The position numbers and the translations under genes are program-made. From an uncultured Eubacteriales bacterium (GTDB lineage: Bacteria > Bacillota > Clostridia > Oscillospirales > Oscillospiraceae), in the NCBI GenBank assembly GCA_900313295.1, contig OMQS01000044.1, forward strand, positions 1 through 13,553: 13,553 nucleotides of DNA. The letters run 5' to 3'. Below, one piece after another: positions 1 to 6,301 of this stretch. Each line of letters starts with the position of its first letter. Within the stretch, counting starts at the first letter, position 1. Under the pieces are notes generated by a model. The model searched no databases, had not been told where the DNA came from, and saw only the letters and a list, made by a program, of their open reading frames with translations.

Positions 1-479
1 GGGATGGGCAGAATGGAGCCGATCTCGTTATTGGCGTACATGATGGTCACGAGAGCGGTGTCCGGCCGGATGGCCTTTGCCACCTGCTCGGGGGTGACGG
101 TGCCCAGCTCGCCCACAGGCAGCAGTTCCACCTCAAAGCCTTCTTTTTCCAGCTTCTTCAGGGTGTGCAGCACGGCGTGGTGCTCAAAGGCGGTGGAGAG
201 GATGTGCTTTTTGCCCTTCAGGGCGCCGAAGCGGGCGGCGGAAATAATGGCCTGATTGTCGGCCTCGCTGCCGCCGGAGGTGAAGATGATCTCCTTGGGG
301 TCGCAGCCCAGGCACTTGGCCACGGTCTCGCGGGCGCCCTGCAGCGCCTCGGCGGCTTGCTGCCCCACGGAGTGCAGGCTGGAGGGGTTGCCGTAGTTGC
401 CTTGCAAACAGGGCAGCATGGCGGCCACGGCGGTGTCGCTCATCCTTGTGGTGGCGGCATTATCGGTATAAATAGTCAT
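1..479 (-). CDS. iscS: Cysteine desulfurase (IscS/NifS-like), N-terminal part
   Basis: PLP-dependent enzyme that takes sulfur from L-cysteine, releasing alanine, and passes it as persulfide to Fe-S cluster or tRNA thiolation pathways in the cytoplasm. Only the first 159 residues lie in the window; the gene runs off the left edge. The start shows the family pattern YTDNAATT (residues 4-11), then GNPSSLH (30-36), the phosphate-binding SGGSEADN (68-75), FEHHAV (98-103) with the His that stacks on PLP, and YANNEIGSI near residue 150. The PLP lysine and catalytic cysteine would lie beyond the edge. The start ATG (complement of 477-479) follows a GGGAGG ribosome binding site 8 b upstream. The gene diverges from a DtxR/MntR-type regulator. 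IscS, NifS and SufS-like group II forms cannot be separated from this half; the sequence favours the IscS/NifS group, and the symbol is by family only. Confidence 0.93.
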   Translation of the reverse strand, partial: MTIYTDNAATTRMSDTAVAAMLPCLQGNYGNPSSLHSVGQQAAEALQGARETVAKCLGCDPKEIIFTSGGSEADNQAIISAARFGALKGKKHILSTAFEHHAVLHTLKKLEKEGFEVELLPVGELGTVTPEQVAKAIRPDTALVTIMYANNEIGSILPI

Positions 480-511
480 GCGCTGATCCTCCCGCTATGA
501 AAAATCTATTG

Positions 512-539
512 CCTACTTATTAGGTATGATTACAATACC
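512..539. promoter_or_regulatory. Overlapping palindromes, candidate operator
   Basis: Two palindromes share two bases: CCTA-cttat-TAGG (512-524) and GGTAT-gattaca-ATACC (523-539). The second covers the -10 box of the cysteine desulfurase promoter and the first lies just downstream of its start site. That is where a repressor would act. The neighbouring DtxR/MntR-type regulator, or an Rrf2/IscR-type protein coded elsewhere, are candidates. The pair does not match the DtxR or MntR box closely enough to decide. Confidence 0.4.
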
Positions 540-560
540 CCAAAAAACTTACTTTGTCAA
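532..560 (-). promoter_or_regulatory. Sigma-A promoter for the cysteine desulfurase gene
   Basis: On the minus strand there is a perfect TTGACA -35 box (complement of 555-560), a 17-b spacer, and TATTGT as -10 box (complement of 532-537). Transcription would start near 525 and leave a leader of about 45 b before the ATG at 479. The -10 box lies inside a palindrome, so this promoter looks repressible. Confidence 0.6.
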
Positions 561-591
561 TAGGCTTTAGTAAAATATTTTTAAATTCCCC

Positions 592-620
592 TTGTTTTTT
601 GCCTGCCGCTGTGCTACGCT
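592..620 (+). promoter_or_regulatory. Probable promoter of the metalloregulator gene
   Basis: TTGTTT (592-597), a 17-b spacer, and TACGCT (615-620) preceded by TGC form an extended -10 type promoter. It would start transcription near 627, only about 25 b before the ATG at 651. A weaker alternative upstream is TTGTCA (554-559) with TATTTT (576-581) at 16-b spacing. Confidence 0.42.
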
Positions 621-650
621 TGAAAAAATGAAAGATGGAGTGTGTCTGTC

Positions 651-1022
651 ATGGAAATACAGAAATCCTCGGAGGACTATTTGGAAACGATGCTCATGAT
701 GCAGCAGCAGCACGGCTTTATCCGTTCCATTGACGTGGCGGAGCATCTGGGGGTCACCAAGCCCAGCGTCAGCTACGCCACCAAGCGCCTGCGGGAAAAC
801 GGCTACATCACCATGGATAAAACGGGGCTTATCACCCTGGAGCCGGCGGGTCTGGCCATCGCCCAGGAGATGCTGGATCGCCACCGGACCCTCACCGGCT
901 TCCTCGTCCGCCTGGGTGTGGATCCGGAAACGGCGGAGGCTGACGCCTGCAAGATCGAGCATGACATCAGCTCCCAGACCTTTGCGGCTATCTGCCGCCA
1001 TGCCAAGGAGCACCAGGGCTGA
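651..1022 (+). CDS. DtxR/MntR-family metal-dependent transcriptional regulator
   Basis: Small (123 aa) DNA-binding repressor that senses Fe(II) or Mn(II). Residues about 4-63 form the winged helix, with recognition helix around KPSVSYATKRL (37-47). Residues 64-123 form the metal-binding dimerization domain; there is no SH3-like third domain, as in MntR. By alignment with MntR the ligands are Asp9, Glu12, His78, Glu103 and His104, but the position of MntR Glu99 is Cys100 (ACKIEHDIS), as in DtxR (Cys102). This mixed set leaves Fe or Mn sensing open, so I give no gene symbol. ATG 651 is preferred over GTG 642 because GATGGAG (634-640) sits 10 b before it and only 1 b before the GTG. The gene diverges from the cysteine desulfurase gene, which may be a target (inference), and ends at a strong terminator. 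Confidence 0.9.
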   Translation: MEIQKSSEDYLETMLMMQQQHGFIRSIDVAEHLGVTKPSVSYATKRLRENGYITMDKTGLITLEPAGLAIAQEMLDRHRTLTGFLVRLGVDPETAEADACKIEHDISSQTFAAICRHAKEHQG

Positions 1023-1040
1023 AGACCAAAAAACGCAAAA

Positions 1041-1071
1041 AGCCGACCCTTGTTTGCAGGGTCGGTCTTTT
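1041..1071. terminator. Intrinsic terminator, probably bidirectional
   Basis: The stem CCGACCCT (1043-1050) / AGGGTCGG (1058-1065) has a 7-b loop and is followed by TCTTTT, ending the regulator gene 19 b after its stop. On the minus strand the same stem is followed by CTTTTTGCGTTTTTT, so it can also stop the convergent lspA-rluD transcript. Confidence 0.85.
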
Positions 1072-1148
1072 AATATTTATAATGTATGAAGCCGCCGCCT
1101 TGTCAAAAGAGCCTCGCAGAGTTTGCCGCCCGCAGACTGCAAGCCTTT

Positions 1149-1177
1149 TGTCGGAAAAACCGGAGGTTTTTTCGACA
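1149..1177 (-). terminator. Hairpin right after rluD, possible terminator
   Basis: The 13-b arms 1149-1161 and 1165-1177 pair around a 3-b loop, beginning 3 b after the rluD stop codon. One pair is G-T on the plus strand and therefore A-C in the rluD transcript. No T run follows the full stem, but the inner part (ACC-TCC-GGTTTTT on the minus strand) resembles a very short terminator. It may serve as a 3' end or stability structure, with 1041-1071 as the main stop. Confidence 0.4.
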
Positions 1178-1180
1178 GCT

Positions 1181-2098
1181 TTATTTTTGCCGCTCCAGCT
1201 TGGCCAGCATTTTCGTGAACTCCTCCGGCAGCGGGCAGGTCAGGATGATCTTCTCCCCCGTGGCGGGGTGGATGAATTCCAGCCCCGTGGCGTGAAGGCA
1301 CTGGCCTGTCAGCCCCGACACGGGCTTTTTCGCGCCGTACACCGTGTCGCCGAGAATGGGGTGGCCGATGTAGGCTAAGTGCACGCGGATCTGGTGGGTG
1401 CGGCCGGTTTCCAGCCTGCACTGCAGGTGGGTCACGCCCTTGTAGCGCCCCAGAACCGCCCAATGGGTCACGGCGCGGCGGCCGTCCGGCACAACGGCCA
1501 TTTTTTTGCGGTCTGTCCGGTGCCGCCCGATGGGAGCGTCCACGGTGCCGCTGTCCTCCTTAAAATTCCCCACCGCCAGACACTCGTAGGTGCGGCGCAG
1601 GGTGTGGTCGGCCAGCTGTGCCGCCAGAAAAGCGTGGGCGGCGTCGTTTTTGGCGGCGATGATGAGGCCGCTGGTGTCGCGGTCGATGCGGTGGACGATG
1701 CCCGGCCGCAGCTGCCCCCCCACGCCGGAAAGGTTTCCGGCACAGTGGTGCAGCAGGGCGTTGACCAACGTGCCGTCGGGGTGCCCCGCCGCGGGGTGCA
1801 CCACCATGCCCACGGGCTTGTTCACCACGATGACGTCGCTGTCCTCGTACACCACGTCCAGCGGGATGTCTTCCGGCCTCGCCTCCGGCTCCTCCGCCTC
1901 CGGCAGGAGCACGCACACCGTTTCGCCGCCGGCCATGCGCACGCTTTTGCCGGCGGGCTTGCCGTCCACGGTGACGCAGCCGCTCTCGATGAGCCGCGCC
2001 GCCGCCGAGCGGGTCACGCCCTCCAGACGGCCGGCCAGAAAGCTGTCCAGCCGCGTGCCTGCGTCTTCAGTTGTGGCCGTCAGCGTCCTCTTTTCCAT
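1181..2098 (-). CDS. rluD: RluA/RluD-family 23S rRNA pseudouridine synthase
   Basis: Isomerizes uridines to pseudouridine in RNA, in RluD's case in helix 69 of 23S rRNA. The protein has 305 residues, normal for the family. An S4 RNA-binding domain spans about residues 15-62 (TRLDSFLAG, then SGCVTVDGK). The catalytic domain follows with VVNKPVGMVVHP (91-102), the signature HRIDRDTSG (136-144) whose Asp139 is the catalytic aspartate, and RTHQIRVHLAYIGHPILGD towards the C terminus. The start ATG at 2098 follows AAGGGG about 8 b upstream and lies inside the lspA end, with a 32-b overlap, which suggests translational coupling. The frame stays open further upstream, but that part is lspA read in another frame. 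The exact target uridines cannot be told; Gram-positive YlyB-type enzymes share these motifs and the lspA linkage. Confidence 0.93.
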   Translation of the reverse strand: MEKRTLTATTEDAGTRLDSFLAGRLEGVTRSAAARLIESGCVTVDGKPAGKSVRMAGGETVCVLLPEAEEPEARPEDIPLDVVYEDSDVIVVNKPVGMVVHPAAGHPDGTLVNALLHHCAGNLSGVGGQLRPGIVHRIDRDTSGLIIAAKNDAAHAFLAAQLADHTLRRTYECLAVGNFKEDSGTVDAPIGRHRTDRKKMAVVPDGRRAVTHWAVLGRYKGVTHLQCRLETGRTHQIRVHLAYIGHPILGDTVYGAKKPVSGLTGQCLHATGLEFIHPATGEKIILTCPLPEEFTKMLAKLERQK

Positions 2099-2567
2099 GG
2101 GTGCGCCCCTTCTTGTCGTATTTTTCGTAGAACCACAGATAGTACACGGCGCCCAGTATGGCGCCCACCACCACGAAGCAGTCCGCCAGATTGAAAATGG
2201 GGTAGTCAAACAGCGGCGAAATGTCCAGCATATCCACCACATACCCGAGCCGGATCCGGTCGATCATGTTTCCCAGACCGCCGCCCAGAATAAAAAGTCC
2301 CGCCGTCACCCCCAGCGGGTGGCGGACGATCTTTTTGAGGAGCAGATAGGCCACGGCCGCCATCAGCACTCCCGTGATGACCAGCAGCACCACGGTCTTG
2401 CCCGACAGGCTCGACCACGCCGCCCCGTAGTTGTGCAGGCGGGTGAGCTGCAGCACCCCCGGCAGCAGCGGGGCGGACTCCCCCAGCGCCAGATGTGTCA
2501 CCGTCCAGTATTTGAGAAGCTGATCCGCCCCCATGAGGACGACCAGCAATGCAATGCTCCATACCAT
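2067..2567 (-). CDS. lspA: Lipoprotein signal peptidase (signal peptidase II)
   Basis: Membrane aspartyl protease that cuts the signal peptide from prolipoproteins after lipid is attached to the +1 cysteine. The 166-residue protein has four predicted membrane segments, near residues 3-20, 58-77, 86-102 and 128-148. Conserved boxes are GADQLLKYW (13-21), NYGAAWS (46-52), GGGLGNMIDR (95-104), VVDMLD (110-115) and FNLADCFVVVG (125-135). The catalytic pair by homology is Asp112 and Asp129. AAAGGAGC lies 10 b before the ATG. The charged C-terminal tail overlaps the rluD start. The lspA-rluD pairing is common in Firmicutes. Confidence 0.95.
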   Translation of the reverse strand: MVWSIALLVVLMGADQLLKYWTVTHLALGESAPLLPGVLQLTRLHNYGAAWSSLSGKTVVLLVITGVLMAAVAYLLLKKIVRHPLGVTAGLFILGGGLGNMIDRIRLGYVVDMLDISPLFDYPIFNLADCFVVVGAILGAVYYLWFYEKYDKKGRTHGKEDADGHN

Positions 2568-2602
2568 AAGCCGTAAGCTCCTTTGCCGATGTTGCTGCCC
2601 CT

Positions 2603-2631
2603 ATCATACACGAATTGGGGGAAATTTGCAA
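2603..2631 (-). promoter_or_regulatory. Promoter of lspA-rluD
   Basis: On the minus strand TTGCAA (2626-2631) is followed after 17 b by TATGAT (2603-2608), giving a predicted start near 2596 and a leader of about 30 b. It lies back to back with the miaB promoter: the two -35 boxes are 11 b apart. Confidence 0.6.
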
Positions 2632-2642
2632 CGGCATACGGC

Positions 2643-2671
2643 TTGTTTTGCGGCGGTGAATGTGGTATAAT
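2643..2671 (+). promoter_or_regulatory. Promoter of miaB and probably the downstream genes
   Basis: TTGTTT (2643-2648), a 17-b spacer, and a perfect TATAAT (2666-2671) preceded by TGG as an extended -10. The predicted start is near 2678, about 53 b before the miaB start codon. It is the strongest -10 match in the window and the only clear promoter seen ahead of miaB-mutL-mutS-miaA-hfq. Confidence 0.7.
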
Positions 2672-2730
2672 TTCATAATTAAAGTCGAATCATAGCGCCA
2701 TTTTTCCCGTGGCGCCCACGGAGGGGTATT

Positions 2731-4143
2731 TTGGACAGAAAGCAAGTGGTACTGCCGGCGGAGGACACCCTGCGCCAGCGTGAATATGAGAAAAAAATTG
2801 CCGCGCTGCACAGCCGGCGGGGGCGGACGCCTCTGGCGCTGGTGGACACCTTCGGCTGCCAGCAGAACGTGGCGGACAGCCAGCACATCATGGGCATGCT
2901 GCAGGCCATGGGCTGCGAGTTTACCGACGCGCCCGAAAAGGCCGACATCATCGTGCTGAACACCTGCGCCATTCGGGATCACGCCGAAAAGCGCGTCTTC
3001 GGCAATCTGGGCGCCCTGACCCACACCAAAAAGGCCAATCCCGAGCAGATCATCTGCCTGTGCGGCTGCATGGCGCAGCGGCCGGAGATCGCGGAGAAAG
3101 TCCGCACCAGCTACCGCCATGTGGATCTTGTCTTCGGGCCGCAGGCCATGTGGAAGTTTCCGGAGCTGCTTTATCGGGTCTACACCCGACAGGGGCGGGT
3201 CTTCTCCGTGGAGGACGAGCACGGCACCATCGCCGAGGATATGCCGGTGGTGCGGGAAGGCCGCACCAGAGCGTGGGTGTCCATCATGTATGGGTGCAAC
3301 AATTTCTGCGCCTACTGCATCGTGCCCTATGTGCGGGGGCGGGAGCGCAGCCGTGACATGGACAAGATCGTTGCCGAAGTCCGCCAGCTGGTGGCGGAGG
3401 GCTATAAGGAGATCACCCTGCTGGGGCAGAACGTGAACTCCTACGGCAAAGATCTGGACATTCCGCAGGACTTTGCGGATCTGCTGGCGGAGCTGGACAA
3501 GATCGACGGCGACTATCTCCTGCGCTTCATGTCCTCCCAGCCCAAGGACGCCTCGTTCAAGCTCTTTGACACCATGGCGCGCAGCCGCCATGTGGCGCAC
3601 CAGCTCCATCTGCCGGTGCAGTCCGGCTGCGACCGGGTGCTTCGCGCCATGAACCGGCCGTATGACAAGGCGCGGTATCTGGAGCTTATCACCTATGCCC
3701 GCAAGGTCATGCCCGATCTGGTGCTGACCTCGGACGTCATCATCGGCTTTCCCGGCGAAACGGAAGCCGAGGCTATGGAAACCGTGGACTTGGTGCGCCG
3801 GGTGGAGTTTGACGCCCTGTTCACCTTCATCTTCTCCCCCCGCCCCGGCACGCCCGCGGCAAAAATGGACGACCCCGTGCCTCGTGCGGAGAAGCAGAAG
3901 TGGTTTGACGCCCTCTGCAACGCCCAAAATGAAATTTCCGCCCGCCATCACGCCCGCTATGTGGGCAAGACCCTGCGCTGTCTGGTGGACGGCGAAACGG
4001 ACGATGCCCGCTGGCCGCTTTCCGCCCGCACCGCGGGGGGGCGTCTGGTGCATCTGGTGGGCGACAAGGCCGCGCTGGGCGAGTACCGCGACGTGAAGAT
4101 CACCGACAGCAACACCTGGGCGCTGTTCGGCGAGATGGTGTGA
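2731..4143 (+). CDS. miaB: tRNA-2-methylthio-N6-dimethylallyladenosine synthase MiaB
   Basis: Radical-SAM methylthiotransferase that adds the 2-methylthio group to i6A37 of tRNAs reading UNN codons, using two [4Fe-4S] clusters. The 470-residue protein has the UPF0004 domain first, with the auxiliary-cluster cysteines Cys43 (TFGCQQN), Cys79 (NTCAI) and Cys113 (GCMAQ). The radical-SAM core follows with Cys189, Cys193 and Cys196 in YGCNNFCAYC, then LLGQNVNSYG, HLPVQSGCDRVLRAMNR and VIIGFPGE, and a C-terminal TRAM domain from about residue 400. MiaB rather than MtaB or RimO is favoured by the TFGCQQN, LPVQSG and GQNVNSYG boxes. The start codon is TTG, with GGAGGGG (2720-2726) just before it. Its substrate i6A37 is made by MiaA, coded 5 kb downstream on the same strand. 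The N-terminal 30-residue charged extension is common in Firmicute MiaB. Confidence 0.95.
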   Translation: MDRKQVVLPAEDTLRQREYEKKIAALHSRRGRTPLALVDTFGCQQNVADSQHIMGMLQAMGCEFTDAPEKADIIVLNTCAIRDHAEKRVFGNLGALTHTKKANPEQIICLCGCMAQRPEIAEKVRTSYRHVDLVFGPQAMWKFPELLYRVYTRQGRVFSVEDEHGTIAEDMPVVREGRTRAWVSIMYGCNNFCAYCIVPYVRGRERSRDMDKIVAEVRQLVAEGYKEITLLGQNVNSYGKDLDIPQDFADLLAELDKIDGDYLLRFMSSQPKDASFKLFDTMARSRHVAHQLHLPVQSGCDRVLRAMNRPYDKARYLELITYARKVMPDLVLTSDVIIGFPGETEAEAMETVDLVRRVEFDALFTFIFSPRPGTPAAKMDDPVPRAEKQKWFDALCNAQNEISARHHARYVGKTLRCLVDGETDDARWPLSARTAGGRLVHLVGDKAALGEYRDVKITDSNTWALFGEMV

Positions 4144-4170
4144 TATTTTCAATATTATTAAGACGAAAAC

Positions 4171-4215
4171 TGTCATTGCGAACCGGTGACCGATGTCACC
4201 GGTGTGGCAATCCGT
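4171..4215 (+). repeat. Palindromic CATTGCG element, copy A
   Basis: This 45-b element has the flanks TGTCATTGCGAA (4171-4182) and TGTGGCAATCCGT (4203-4215), identical to copy B at 9021-9063. Between the flanks is a perfect stem, ACCGGTGAC (4182-4190) with GTCACCGGT (4195-4203), around the loop CGAT. An outer stem pairs ATTGC (4175-4179) with GCAAT (4207-4211). The inner stem sequence differs from copy B but is equally well paired. The element lies 76 b upstream of mutL. Confidence 0.8.
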
Positions 4216-4223
4216 GATCCCAC

Positions 4224-4250
4224 CCGTAGGGCGGCGCCCCCCGCCGTCCC
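4224..4250 (+). repeat. GC-rich hairpin repeat, degenerate copy
   Basis: CCGTAGGGCGG begins a hairpin in which GGGCGGCG (4229-4236) pairs with CGCCGTCCC (4242-4250), with one bulged base. The CCGTAGGG(G)CGG start is shared with the repeat at 8927-8977. Both GC-rich hairpins sit beside a CATTGCG element. There is no T run, so it is not a standard terminator. Confidence 0.5.
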
Positions 4251-4290
4251 CTATCAACCCAAAATTTACACCGTAAAGGAGGCGTTTTTC

Positions 4291-6195
4291 ATGCCGGCTA
4301 TTCAGTGCTTAGATCCCCACGTTGCCGACCTCATTGCCGCCGGCGAGGTGGTGGAGCGTCCCGCCAGCGTGGCCAAGGAGCTGCTGGAAAACGCCCTGGA
4401 CGCCGGCGCTTCCGCCGTGTCGGTGGAGGTACAGCACGGCGGACTTACCTACCTGCGCATCACGGATAACGGCTGCGGCATAGCGCCGAGCCAGCTGCCC
4501 ACGGCCTTTTTGCGCCACGCCACCAGCAAGCTCCGCCGCGCGGAGGATCTTTCCGCCATCGGCACCCTGGGCTTTCGGGGCGAGGCGCTGGCGGCCATTG
4601 CCGCCGTGTCGCGGGTGGACATTTTTTCCCGCGAGCGGGGCGCGGAGCAGGGCGCTTCTCTCCATCTGGAGGGCGGCGCAGCGGGCAGCGTGGCGGAGGC
4701 CGGCTGTCCGGAGGGCACCACCATTTGCGTCCGTGACCTGTTTTATAACACCCCCGCCCGCATGAAATTTATGAAAAAAGACACCGCCGAGGGCGCCGCC
4801 GTTACCGCCGTTGTCACCCATCTGGCGCTGAGCCATCCGGAGGTGTCCGTGAAGCTGATCCGGGACGGGGCGGAGGTGCTCCACACCCCCGGCGACGGTC
4901 AGCTCCGCTCCGCCATCTATGCCGCCATGGGTCGTGATTTCGCCATGGGGCTGCTGCCGGTCTCCGGCTGCGGCGGCGACATTCAGGTGGAGGGCTTTGT
5001 CACCAAGCCCTTAAACGGCAGCGGCACCCGCGGCCGCCAGCTTTTCTTCGTGAACGGCCGGTTCGTAAAGAGCCAGCTCCTTGCCGCCGCGCTGGAGGAG
5101 GCCTACCGCAACCGCCTGCTCAAGGGCAAGTTCCCCGGCTGCGTGCTGCATATCACCCTCCCCAAAAACACCGTGGACGTGAATGTCCACCCCGCCAAGA
5201 CCGTTGTAAAATTCCAGAATGAGCGCGCCGTTTTCGACGCCGTGCATTACACAGTCAAAGACCTGCTCACCGCCGGCGAAGCGCCCGCGCCCAAGCCCGC
5301 GCAGCAGACGTTTTATCAGTCCATGACCGTGCAGGAATACAAGGAGCGGCAGACGCCGCCCACAGAGAAAAAGCCGCTGGGCAGCTATGCCGCAAGGCCG
5401 GCGGTGCACCCCGACGCGCCCCTGCCTCTGCACGACAGCGTGCAGCGCCCTTCCCCCGCCCCTGCGCCGATGGAGCGACCTGCCCCGACGGAAAAAAAGG
5501 AGCCCGCCTTCGTCCCCGCCATGAAGCCGGAGCCTGCCGCTTCAGCGCAGAAGCCCGTCCCCACGGAAGAAAGCGCCCCCCGACGCAACACCATCGACCT
5601 GCCCATCCAGCAGACTTTGGCCGACCGCCCCGCCCCCTGGCGCATGGTGGGCGAGGCGCTGGACACCTATATCATCTGTCAGGACGAGGCGGAGAACCTC
5701 TGGCTCATCGACAAGCACGCCGCCCACGAGCGCCTGCGGTTCAACGCCCTGAAGGAGCGGCAGGAGCCGCCCATGAGCCAGCTTTTGCTGCAGCCCCTCA
5801 CGGTGGATCTGGAGGCGGACGACTATGCCGCCGCCCTGTCGCAGCTGCCGCTTTTGGAGGAGTTCGGCTTTGCCTGCGAGGATTTCGGCGCCGGCACGCT
5901 GCTGGTGCGCCAGATCCCCTCGGACATCCGTCCGGAGGACGCCGCCGCCACGGTGGAGGAGCTGGCGGAGGATCTGCGGCTGGGTCGCGCCGACCCCCAT
6001 GGCGCGCGGGATCGACTGCTGCAGACCATGGCCTGCAAGTCCGCCATCAAGGCGGGTATGCACACCTCCCCCGCCGAGCTTCGGGCGCTGGTGGAGCGGA
6101 TGCAGTCAGGGGAGATCCAGTATTGCCCCCACGGCCGCCCCGTGGCTGTGAAGCTCTCCCGCTATGAGATCGAAAAGATGTTTAAGCGAGTTTAA
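4291..6195 (+). CDS. mutL: DNA mismatch repair protein MutL
   Basis: Links mismatch recognition by MutS to strand removal and, in species without MutH, nicks DNA itself. The 634-residue protein has the GHKL ATPase N-terminally: AGEVVERPASVAKELLENALDAGA with Glu30 and Asn34, Asp59 in TDNGCGI, and GFRGEAL near residue 94. A Pro/Ala/Glu-rich linker spans about residues 332-450. The C-terminal endonuclease domain has DKHAAHERLRFN (474-485), QLLLQPLT in the place of the beta-clamp-binding motif, ACKSAIKAG, and CPHGRP near the end. In the motif DQHA(X)2E(X)4E the final Glu is Asn485 here. The start ATG 4291 follows AAAGGAGG by 8 b and begins the family-typical MPAIQCLDPHVADLIAAGEV; the frame stays open upstream, but that part lies in the repeats. 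mutL precedes mutS, unlike the usual order. Confidence 0.96.
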   Translation: MPAIQCLDPHVADLIAAGEVVERPASVAKELLENALDAGASAVSVEVQHGGLTYLRITDNGCGIAPSQLPTAFLRHATSKLRRAEDLSAIGTLGFRGEALAAIAAVSRVDIFSRERGAEQGASLHLEGGAAGSVAEAGCPEGTTICVRDLFYNTPARMKFMKKDTAEGAAVTAVVTHLALSHPEVSVKLIRDGAEVLHTPGDGQLRSAIYAAMGRDFAMGLLPVSGCGGDIQVEGFVTKPLNGSGTRGRQLFFVNGRFVKSQLLAAALEEAYRNRLLKGKFPGCVLHITLPKNTVDVNVHPAKTVVKFQNERAVFDAVHYTVKDLLTAGEAPAPKPAQQTFYQSMTVQEYKERQTPPTEKKPLGSYAARPAVHPDAPLPLHDSVQRPSPAPAPMERPAPTEKKEPAFVPAMKPEPAASAQKPVPTEESAPRRNTIDLPIQQTLADRPAPWRMVGEALDTYIICQDEAENLWLIDKHAAHERLRFNALKERQEPPMSQLLLQPLTVDLEADDYAAALSQLPLLEEFGFACEDFGAGTLLVRQIPSDIRPEDAAATVEELAEDLRLGRADPHGARDRLLQTMACKSAIKAGMHTSPAELRALVERMQSGEIQYCPHGRPVAVKLSRYEIEKMFKRV

Positions 6196-6207
6196 GGTGA
6201 CCTTTTT

Positions 6208-6221
6208 CGCCTGAAAAGGCG
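6208..6221 (+). other. Small hairpin with GAAA loop after mutL
   Basis: CGCCT (6208-6212), GAAA loop, AGGCG (6217-6221), 13 b after the mutL stop codon. No T run follows it on the plus strand, so it is unlikely to terminate. It may act as an RNA-stability structure between mutL and mutS. Confidence 0.35.
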
Positions 6222-6232
6222 CAATAATTCAC

Positions 6233-6253
6233 TTTTCCACAAAGTTTTCCACC
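6233..6253 (+). promoter_or_regulatory. Two DnaA-box-like nonamers
   Basis: TTTTCCACA (6233-6241) and TTTTCCACC (6245-6253) are direct repeats at 12-b period. They differ from the DnaA box TTATCCACA by one and two bases. They lie in the 106-b mutL-mutS gap. Binding by DnaA is possible but unproven. Confidence 0.3.
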
Positions 6254-6269
6254 TGAATGGGTGAGATGC

Positions 6270-6283
6270 GCCGCCTCTGCGGC
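6270..6283 (+). other. Short GC hairpin before mutS
   Basis: GCCGC (6270-6274), loop CTCT, GCGGC (6279-6283), placed just upstream of the weak mutS ribosome binding site. It may present that site for translation. Five pairs only, so chance is possible. Confidence 0.25.
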
Positions 6284-6301
6284 AGAAAGATGTGACTGTT
6301 T

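Noticed and set aside
165..500. Plus-strand open frames opposite the cysteine desulfurase gene
   Set aside because: The minus-strand product has clear family motifs throughout. The plus-strand frames show none and are shadows.
480..650. Riboswitch or T-box in the leader of the cysteine desulfurase gene
   Set aside because: The leader is only about 45 b and has no T-box sequence, antiterminator or terminator; palindromes at the promoter explain it better.
2099..2242. Upstream extension of rluD to 2242
   Set aside because: The extra 48 residues are lspA read in another frame. The family start MEKRTLTA at 2098 has its own ribosome binding site.
4143..4156. AT-rich inverted repeat after miaB as a terminator
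   Set aside because: The stem is only A-T pairs with no T run after it, so it cannot be a convincing terminator.
4186..4290. Upstream extension of mutL to 4186
   Set aside because: It would translate the palindromic repeats; ATG 4291 has a strong ribosome binding site and the normal MutL N terminus.
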